From contig NZ_FUYN01000001.1 of assembly GCF_900168025.1 (NCBI RefSeq), positions 310,001 to 374,000 on the forward strand: a stretch of 64,000 bases of DNA. The letters are read 5' to 3'. The stretch comes from Acetoanaerobium noterae (GTDB lineage: Bacteria; Bacillota; Clostridia; Peptostreptococcales; Filifactoraceae). The notes under the pieces are model-generated. The model saw only the letters and a list, made by a program, of their open reading frames with translations. It ran no database searches and was not told where the DNA came from. The first letter of the stretch is position 1. Each line of letters starts with the position of its first letter. The position numbers were made by a program, and so were the translations under genes. Below, one piece after another: positions 58,301 through 64,000 of the stretch.

Positions 58301-58852
58301 TCACTCCTCTTTGTAAAGCAATTCAAAGCTATCATAATGATCCTTTGTGTAATATATTAACCCATCATTTGAATATACTAATCTTTCTGGTCCTCTAAAT
58401 CCCCCTTTATAATTTATATCACATTCAAAGTACTCCCTGCCTGATTTTTTAGGTAGCTTACCTTCTCTATTTCCAAATCTATCTCCTCCAATGCTCATTT
58501 TATCTGTCACATCCCATAGATTCCCTTCACTGGCTTCCCATCCCATGCTAACTGCATCTTTTTTAGTTATATAATTTCTTGGAAGCTTATTGTAAGTATG
58601 AATAAATAGTGCAACCTCAGCTTTACTTGTGTAATAACCCTGTTCATCTATCTCGGCATTAGATGAATTTGAAGTTTCATATACTTCATTTGATTGATTT
58701 TCTAAATCATCTAAGCTTTCTTCACTTTCGTTTATTTGTGGGATATCTGAATCTTTATATTCTTCTGTTTGAAATGGGCTACAAGCTACAAAGGAAAAAA
58801 TGTATACAATCATCATAACTACGGATAATACTTTTTTTATATTAAAATTCAC
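58301..58852 (-). CDS. Barnase-family ribonuclease with lipoprotein signal
   Basis: Extracellular guanyl-specific RNase. Start is GTG 58852 with AGGAGG seven bases upstream; 183 residues. Signal peptide and lipobox SFVAC (Cys24), an acidic linker to about residue 70, then the barnase domain: HTYNKLPRNYITKKDA, GGDRFGNREGKLP and ECDINYKGGFRGPERLVYS. Catalytic Glu143, Arg153, Arg157 and His172 (KDHYDSF) match Glu73, Arg83, Arg87 and His102 of barnase. The lipobox suggests membrane anchoring, unlike secreted barnase. Confidence 0.93.
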   Translation of the reverse strand: MNFNIKKVLSVVMMIVYIFSFVACSPFQTEEYKDSDIPQINESEESLDDLENQSNEVYETSNSSNAEIDEQGYYTSKAEVALFIHTYNKLPRNYITKKDAVSMGWEASEGNLWDVTDKMSIGGDRFGNREGKLPKKSGREYFECDINYKGGFRGPERLVYSNDGLIYYTKDHYDSFELLYKEE

Positions 58853-59032
58853 ATCTAAACCTCCTAAAATTAACAATTTCTATAGCAATATTATATAATA
58901 CTTCTAGAAATAATTTGCAATTTTTCTATAATATTTCAAAATCAAGGAAAATGTTTTCATAAATATGATAAAAACCGTTATAATGTATTTAGTGTGTTAA
59001 ACTTTTAGATTTATACCACAGGAGGAGACAAT

Positions 59033-59950
59033 ATGCAAAAGATACTTCAAGAGGCTATTGACAATAACAGACATTGGACTGCCCATGGCGCTGTCGCTTC
59101 ATACATACCTGAGCTTGCTAAAGAAAATCCGGATGCTTTAGGTGTCTGTATTTACAATATTGACAATACAACGCTTTGTGCTGGAGATTCACATACTAAA
59201 TTCACTATCCAAAGTGTTTCTAAAGTAGTGACCTTAATTTGTGCTCTCATAGATAAAGGAAAAGAAACTGTTTTTTCTAGTGTTGGAATGGAGCCATCAG
59301 CAGATCCGTTTAACTCTATGGTAAAATTAGAAACTAGAGAATCTCATAAACCACTTAATCCTTTTATAAATGCTGGTGCTATTGTATGTACCTCGATGGT
59401 TCAGGGGGATAACGGCATTGAGAAATTTAATAGAATCCACAACATGATTAAAATTATGGCAGACAACCCAGCTATAGATATAAATCAATCCGTATATCGG
59501 TCAGAAAAGCTAACAGGAAATACCAATAGAGCCATAGCCTATTACTTAAAAGGTGCTGGTCTGATTGAAAAGGATGTTGAGGATGTCCTAGATACATATT
59601 TTAAGCTTTGTTCTATTGAAGTAACTGCCCTAGACGTTGCAAAAATGGCTAGCGTGGTAGCAAATAACGGCATCACTCCATGGTCAAACGAAAGATTGAT
59701 GAGCATAGAAATATGCAGAATAGTAAAAGCCATAATGACTACCTGCGGACTTTACGATTCCTCGGGACAATTTTCTGTTGAGGTTGGACTTCCTTCAAAA
59801 AGTGGTGTAGGTGGATGCATAATGGCAGTGGCTCCTCAAAACATGGGCATAGCTGTTATAGGTCCAGCCCTAGATTCTCACGGAAACAGCATGGCAGGAA
59901 AAAAAGTTTTAGAATATCTTTCCAATGAACTAAATCTAAGTATTTTTTAA
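59033..59950 (+). CDS. glsA: Glutaminase A
   Basis: Hydrolyses glutamine to glutamate and ammonia. Beta-lactamase-like fold with the Ser-x-x-Lys pair Ser61/Lys64 in TIQSVSKVVTL; NPFINAGAIV and GNTNRAIAYYLKG (Tyr pair) and SKSGVGGGI-like PSKSGVGGCIMAVAP are conserved. 305 residues. GGAGGAG before ATG. Monocistronic, sharing a terminator with the convergent pseudouridine synthase gene. Confidence 0.96.
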   Translation: MQKILQEAIDNNRHWTAHGAVASYIPELAKENPDALGVCIYNIDNTTLCAGDSHTKFTIQSVSKVVTLICALIDKGKETVFSSVGMEPSADPFNSMVKLETRESHKPLNPFINAGAIVCTSMVQGDNGIEKFNRIHNMIKIMADNPAIDINQSVYRSEKLTGNTNRAIAYYLKGAGLIEKDVEDVLDTYFKLCSIEVTALDVAKMASVVANNGITPWSNERLMSIEICRIVKAIMTTCGLYDSSGQFSVEVGLPSKSGVGGCIMAVAPQNMGIAVIGPALDSHGNSMAGKKVLEYLSNELNLSIF

Positions 59951-59956
59951 AAAAAT

Positions 59957-60007
59957 AAAACAGATATTTAACTCCGTCTATGCAACTGGAGCTAGATATC
60001 TGTTTTT
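59957..60007. terminator. Shared convergent terminator
   Basis: AAAACAGATAT and ATATCTGTTTTT arms with an inner CTCC/GGAG stem; it overlaps the last codons of the pseudouridine synthase gene. Confidence 0.8.
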
Positions 60008-60702
60008 GTCTTTAAGCTAGCCACTTCTGCTTGAGTTAAAAATCTCCACTTCCCATAGGATAATCCATCAAGAGTGATATTTAATATTCTCACACGCTTT
60101 AGCTTTCTAACCTTATAGCCAAAATGCTGACACATACGCCTTATTTGTCTATTTAAGCCCTGTGATAAAACTATTTTAAAGCTTTTTTCACTTATCTTAT
60201 GGATTTTACATGGTTTAGTAGTTGTATAAGTGTTTTTTACAGGATTATATATTCTTACTCCTTGGCTCATTTGTTTTAAAGTCTTGCTATCTAAAGGCTT
60301 ATCTACTGTTACTATATATTCTTTTTCATGATGATTTTCTTCTCTTAATATACGATTAACTATATCTCCATCATTAGTTAAAAGAATAAGTCCCTCGGAA
60401 TCCTTATCAAGTCTTCCTATTGGAAAAATTCTCTCTTTATAATTCACATAGTCGACAATATTACCTTCAATATGTCCTTCTGTAGTACAGGTAATACCTA
60501 CTGGTTTATATAGTGCAATATAAACCTTATCCTCTTTAGGTTTAATTATGGTCCCGTCCACCTCAACTATATCACCTTCACTGACCTGATATCCTAAATC
60601 AGCGATTTTCGAATTTACTTTTACTTTATTATTTTTAATTAGTTCATCTGCCTTTCTTCTAGAGCAAAGTCCTGAAGAGCTTATATAATTATTTAATCGC
60701 AT
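59992..60702 (-). CDS. rluF: RluF/RsuA-type rRNA pseudouridine synthase
   Basis: 236 residues: N-terminal S4 domain (MRLNNYISSSGLCSRRKADE) and catalytic domain with IFPIGRLDKDSEGLILLTND, containing the active aspartate, and GLNRQIRRMCQHFGY. KPVGITCTTEGHIEGNIVDY is closer to RluF (23S U2604) than to RluB or RsuA, but the exact target is inferred. 12 bases downstream of the ATPase gene of the btu operon. Confidence 0.88.
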   Translation of the reverse strand: MRLNNYISSSGLCSRRKADELIKNNKVKVNSKIADLGYQVSEGDIVEVDGTIIKPKEDKVYIALYKPVGITCTTEGHIEGNIVDYVNYKERIFPIGRLDKDSEGLILLTNDGDIVNRILREENHHEKEYIVTVDKPLDSKTLKQMSQGVRIYNPVKNTYTTTKPCKIHKISEKSFKIVLSQGLNRQIRRMCQHFGYKVRKLKRVRILNITLDGLSYGKWRFLTQAEVASLKTKTDI

Positions 60703-60714
60703 ACTTACCCTTTC

Positions 60715-61530
60715 TTAGCTTCCTGTTTTTTGAAGCTCATTAAATACTGGTATAATATATGGTTTTCCTGTGCTAGGATGAACCACCATATCTACTTCTA
60801 TATTATACACCTCATCTATTATTTCCTTTGTCAAAACAGCTTGTGGATTACCATGAGTTACCAGCTTTCCATCCGACAAAAGGAAAATCTCATCACTATA
60901 CTGCACAGCAAGGTTTAAATCATGAAGTATAGTAATTATTGTTGTATTTTTTTCTTTATTTAATTTTTTCAAAACTTCAAGAAGCTGAATTTGGTGATGA
61001 ATATCTATATTTGAAATAGGTTCATCGAGGATTAAAACTTCAGTATCTTGAGTAATCGCCCTTGCAATAATAACTCTCTGTCTTTCTCCACCACTTATCT
61101 GATCGATTTTCTTATCTCTTAGATGCCATGTATTTGTCTTTAGCATTGCATCCTTAGCTAGTTCAAAATCTAGGCTAGATTCAGACTGAAATCTTCTAAG
61201 ATAAGGAGCTCTTCCCATAAGCACAATATCCATAACAGAAAAATCAAAATCTATAATTGTATTTTGAGGTACAGTTGCAATTTTACGAGCAGTTTGCTTA
61301 TTTGTCAATTTTGTAATGTCTTCACTTAATAAAAAAACCTTATTTTTCGGAGTATCCATAGTTTTAGTTATTATTTTTGCTAAGGTTGTTTTCCCTGAGC
61401 CATTGGGCCCTAATATGGTATAAAACTTCCCTTTTTCAATATTAACACTCACATCAGTTAGAACTACTTGAGCTCCGTAGCTCCAATCTAAGTTTTTTAC
61501 CTTTATATGACTTTCAAATTTAATAGACAT
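60715..61530 (-). CDS. btuD: ABC transporter ATPase, cobalamin type
   Basis: Cytoplasmic ATPase of a FecCD/BtuCD importer: Walker A GPNGSGKTTLAK, signature ISGGERQRVIIARA, Walker B VLILDEPISNIDIHHQ, and H-loop ILHDLNLA. Start at ATG 61530, four bases after the permease stop; the frame before it has no site. 271 residues. Substrate is taken as cobalamin from the riboswitch in front of the operon. Confidence 0.92.
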   Translation of the reverse strand: MSIKFESHIKVKNLDWSYGAQVVLTDVSVNIEKGKFYTILGPNGSGKTTLAKIITKTMDTPKNKVFLLSEDITKLTNKQTARKIATVPQNTIIDFDFSVMDIVLMGRAPYLRRFQSESSLDFELAKDAMLKTNTWHLRDKKIDQISGGERQRVIIARAITQDTEVLILDEPISNIDIHHQIQLLEVLKKLNKEKNTTIITILHDLNLAVQYSDEIFLLSDGKLVTHGNPQAVLTKEIIDEVYNIEVDMVVHPSTGKPYIIPVFNELQKTGS

Positions 61531-61534
61531 ATGG

Positions 61535-62587
61535 TCATGCCACCTTCTTTTTTGTTTTAACAAGTAAATAAATAAAATACGGCGCTCCGAACAACGAAGT
61601 GATTGATCCTACTGGAAGCTCTGTAGGTGGTATTGCAACTCTAGCCATGGTATCTGCTAATATCATAAAAATCGCTCCTCCAATAGCTGAAAAGGGTATG
61701 AGTACTCTATTATCTGGGCCTATAAGCAATCTTATAGTGTGAGGAACAATAAGACCCACAAACCCAATTATACCACTTACTGAAACTGCCGAAGCAACTA
61801 TCATAGATGATATAAAAAGCAAAATTTTTTTTACTCTTTCAACCTCTACTCCCAAGCTATTTGCTGAGTCTTCTCCAAGTAACATTATATTTAAATCTCT
61901 TGAAAAAATACCTATTCCTATAGTTCCTAAAACGACAATGGGAACTAAGATGTAAACTTGATTCCAGCTTGCTGCAGAAACACTTCCCATAAGCCAGAAT
62001 ACTATTTTTTCAATCTGCGCATGATTGAAGAGCATCAAAAGCGATATTGCTGCTGAAAATAAGTAATTTATTGATATACCTGCAAGAAGCAAGGTACTTG
62101 CAGGTATTTTCGTTCCAGTTTTTGCAATCAGATATACAAGGCTTACTGTAAGAATAGCTCCTATAAACGCAAAGAGAGTAACACCTCCTATGCCTATAGC
62201 CCCTACTCCTAAACCAAATATCATTGCAATAGCAGCTCCTAGCGCTGCTCCAGATGATATCCCCAGCACATATGGGTCTGCCATTGGATTTTTGAACATA
62301 CCCTGAAATGCTGCTCCTGATACCGACAGCCCCATTCCCACAAAAGCTGCTAGGATTATTCTAGGAAGTCTTATCTGCCAAATAATAGTTATTTGATTTC
62401 TTTTAATATCATCAAGCGAGATTAAATCATCTACAAGAGGTAGCTTTGACAATAGAATTCTCACTGCTTTATCTATAGAAATATCTGCTACTCCAGTCAT
62501 ACTAGATATCACTATCCCTAACATCAACATTATTGTCAAAATTATAAACATTAATTTGTAGAATGATTTTTTCTCTGTAAAGCTCAT
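61535..62587 (-). CDS. btuC: ABC transporter permease, FecCD/BtuC family
   Basis: About 350 residues with ten helices. RLPRIILAAFVGMGLSVSG, FQGMFKNPMADPYVLGISSG and GFVGLIVPHTIRLLIGPDN are BtuC-family signatures. Start at ATG 62587 downstream of GAGGAAGG. It follows the binding-protein gene by about 22 bases and precedes the ATPase. Confidence 0.92.
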   Translation of the reverse strand: MSFTEKKSFYKLMFIILTIMLMLGIVISSMTGVADISIDKAVRILLSKLPLVDDLISLDDIKRNQITIIWQIRLPRIILAAFVGMGLSVSGAAFQGMFKNPMADPYVLGISSGAALGAAIAMIFGLGVGAIGIGGVTLFAFIGAILTVSLVYLIAKTGTKIPASTLLLAGISINYLFSAAISLLMLFNHAQIEKIVFWLMGSVSAASWNQVYILVPIVVLGTIGIGIFSRDLNIMLLGEDSANSLGVEVERVKKILLFISSMIVASAVSVSGIIGFVGLIVPHTIRLLIGPDNRVLIPFSAIGGAIFMILADTMARVAIPPTELPVGSITSLFGAPYFIYLLVKTKKKVA

Positions 62588-62609
62588 AGCCTTCCTCATT
62601 TCGTCATTA

Positions 62610-63557
62610 TTAGAATTTGTCAGGATGAAGTATCTTTGCTAATTCCTCTAATCCATCAGCAAGTCTAGGTCCTTGTCTATCTAGCATATTATTATCAATT
62701 TCAAATAACCTGCCCTCTTTAACTGCTGTTAGCTCATTATATCCATTTGCTGATTTTATTCCTGCTTTTGCTTCAAAGTATTTTGAACAAATCACTATAT
62801 CTGGATCTTTTTCTACGAGTGCCTCGAGATTATATTTCCATCCTGTGGCATCATTTGCTATGTTTTCTCCACCAGCCATATCAATAATCTGAGAAATAAA
62901 AGTCTCACCTGTTGCTGTATAGTCTCCACCTTCGCCATAAGAAACTACGTAATATGCCTTTGGTTTAGGCTGATTTTCAACTGCCTCCTTAACTTTCTTT
63001 ACCTTTGCTTGCATATCCGCTACTACGGCATTTGCATTTTCATCTGCATTTAATAGCCTTCCTGTTTTTAAAATTGTGTCATATACCCCTTCAAAGCTCT
63101 CTTCTCCATATAGAACTGCTACCGTAAGTCCTGAATCTTCTAATTTTTTTAAGACATCTGGATCAAAATGAGTAGATGCAATTATTAAATCAGGGTCAAG
63201 CTCCAATATTTTTTCTATGTTAGGCTCTCTCAGGCTCCCTATTGATTCCTTTTCTAAAACCTGCTCAGGGTAATCACAATAATCCGTCCTGGCTACTAAC
63301 TTAGCTTCCATACCAAGCGCATAAATAGTCTCTGTGATATTTGGTGCTATGGATATTATCCTTTGAGGTTCATTTTCTATAGTAACTTTTCTTCCCATAG
63401 AATCAGTAATTTCAAGTGGATAGAGCTTAGACGCTGTATTCGTTTGTATATTTTCCTCCTCTTCAGTCTGGGCTGGTGCCTGACAACCCGTAAAGCTTAA
63501 CAAAGCTATCATAAATAAAATCAATGTCCTTACTAAGGTTTTTTTATTAAATGTCAT
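62610..63557 (-). CDS. btuF: Cobalamin-type ABC substrate-binding lipoprotein
   Basis: 315 residues: signal peptide with lipobox SFTGC (about Cys24), then two lobes: GRKVTIENEPQRIISIAPNI and ETIYALGMEAKLVARTDYCD, and FISQIIDMAGGENIA, typical of BtuF. Start at ATG 63557, with AAGGGG nine bases upstream; the longer open frame runs into the riboswitch and cannot be coding. First gene of the operon. Confidence 0.92.
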   Translation of the reverse strand: MTFNKKTLVRTLILFMIALLSFTGCQAPAQTEEEENIQTNTASKLYPLEITDSMGRKVTIENEPQRIISIAPNITETIYALGMEAKLVARTDYCDYPEQVLEKESIGSLREPNIEKILELDPDLIIASTHFDPDVLKKLEDSGLTVAVLYGEESFEGVYDTILKTGRLLNADENANAVVADMQAKVKKVKEAVENQPKPKAYYVVSYGEGGDYTATGETFISQIIDMAGGENIANDATGWKYNLEALVEKDPDIVICSKYFEAKAGIKSANGYNELTAVKEGRLFEIDNNMLDRQGPRLADGLEELAKILHPDKF

Positions 63558-63609
63558 TTTTATATCCCCTTCGTAAATATAATTATTAAATCTGCTTGTA
63601 TCCTTGCAT

Positions 63610-63640
63610 AAAAATACACTTACCCTTAAAGGAAAGTGTC
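63610..63640 (-). terminator. Riboswitch-controlled terminator
   Basis: ACACTTTCCTT with AAGGGTAAGTGT then ATTTTT on the minus strand, between the aptamer and btuF. This is the likely expression platform: cobalamin binding ends transcription. Confidence 0.7.
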
Positions 63641-63689
63641 GACATAAATACTTCAATCCTCCCTCCGAAGATAGTAATAATAATAAGAT

Positions 63690-63836
63690 AAGGCAGGTTT
63701 CCTGGCTCATGGTTCATCCTAATCTTCGGCCTTCTCAGTTTCCCAATGGCTTAATCGAATTTCGTTCCCATATACAGTAGCGGGGGCTGCAGTGGAATTT
63801 AACCACTTTCCCTTTTAACCCATCAAGGGCACCATA
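63690..63836 (-). promoter_or_regulatory. Adenosylcobalamin riboswitch
   Basis: Minus strand shows GGTGCC and GATGGGTTAAAAGGGAA at the 5' side, TTCCACTGCAGCCCCCGCTA and ACTGT in the core, AAGCCA with GAGAAGGCCG, and the B12 box GCCAGGAAACCTGCC at 63692-63706. All are hallmarks of the cobalamin aptamer. It precedes btuFCD, explaining the substrate. Right of 63897 to the window end I see only AT-rich sequence. Confidence 0.97.
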
Positions 63837-63868
63837 TCTTTTATAATTTTTTTAAACTTATAATTTTT

Positions 63869-63897
63869 ATTATATCAGTTTTATTCAAAAACAACAA
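63869..63897 (-). promoter_or_regulatory. Promoter of the cobalamin riboswitch operon
   Basis: TTGTTG (63892-63897), 17-base spacer, TATAAT (63869-63874), giving a transcript start about 25 bases before the aptamer. Confidence 0.65.
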
Positions 63898-64000
63898 ATT
63901 TGCTTTAAAGCAAATTAAGAACAGTTCCAACTTAATACAATCAAAGATTTTTAATTGACACCTAGAAACCCTATTGTATTCATAATAAAAATCCTGATTT

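Noticed and set aside
63558-63710. N-terminal extension of the cobalamin-binding protein
   Set aside because: It runs through the riboswitch terminator and B12 box; the lipoprotein signal starts at 63557 with a good ribosome site.

Overview
The window is a continuous piece of a low-GC, AT-rich chromosome from an anaerobic Firmicute, most likely a member of the Clostridia (Peptostreptococcaceae-like; I cannot fix the genus). Support comes from strong AGGAGG ribosome sites, the classical Firmicute cluster hrcA-grpE-dnaK-dnaJ-prmA-rsmE-mtaB-hit-rpsU-yqeY, the phoH-ybeY-dgkA-cdd-era-recO run, alpha2beta2 glycyl-tRNA synthetase, T-box leaders, pyruvate phosphate dikinase and a superoxide reductase. 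Nothing looks like a prophage, plasmid or insertion sequence, and I see no rRNA or tRNA gene.

Layout. 1-2492: T-box-controlled pabA-pabB-pabC (p-aminobenzoate for folate), then pheB. 3294-9622: transketolase, then ccpN-ppsR-ppdK (gluconeogenic regulator, PPDK regulatory protein, PPDK) with CcpN-type boxes in the ccpN promoter. 9842-17765: glyQS and the phoH-to-recO housekeeping operon plus a DUF4342 gene. 18072-25161: superoxide reductase, S1 protein, MBL hydrolase, a TM-anchored hypothetical, floA-nfeD, an unexplained 558-base GAAAC/GTTTC-rich element, a LiaI-like membrane protein and an MFS transporter. 25311-34804: translation and RNA-modification genes and the CIRCE-controlled heat-shock operon. 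34911-43558: hemW, a CcdA/thioredoxin pair, nadABC, lepA, rpsT. 43609-50074: holA, the ComEC channel domain, an ECF S component, two acyltransferase-fold proteins, and a separate lipoprotein MBL domain with DUF3006. 50183-52551: T-box(Ser) controlled serine-synthesis pair. 52696-57338: cinA, a flavin oxidoreductase behind two FabT-like palindromes, pterin dehydratase, an aromatic-acid-exporter-like protein and two small genes. 57394-58852: a barnase-barstar-HutD operon. 59033-63897: glutaminase, an RluF-type pseudouridine synthase and a btuFCD transporter behind a cobalamin riboswitch.

Co-working sets: PabABC; CcpN/PpsR/PPDK; HrcA with its CIRCE; NadABC; the T-box-controlled aminotransferase plus dehydrogenase; the B12 riboswitch with BtuFCD; and the secreted ribonuclease with its inhibitor. 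The most unusual items are the lipoprotein barnase linked to barstar and HutD, the 558-base element with inverted ends, a compact T-box with a variant acceptor-binding bulge, FabT-like operators on a flavin oxidoreductase gene, and genes whose Shine-Dalgarno sequence points to AUU/AUC rather than to a normal start codon.
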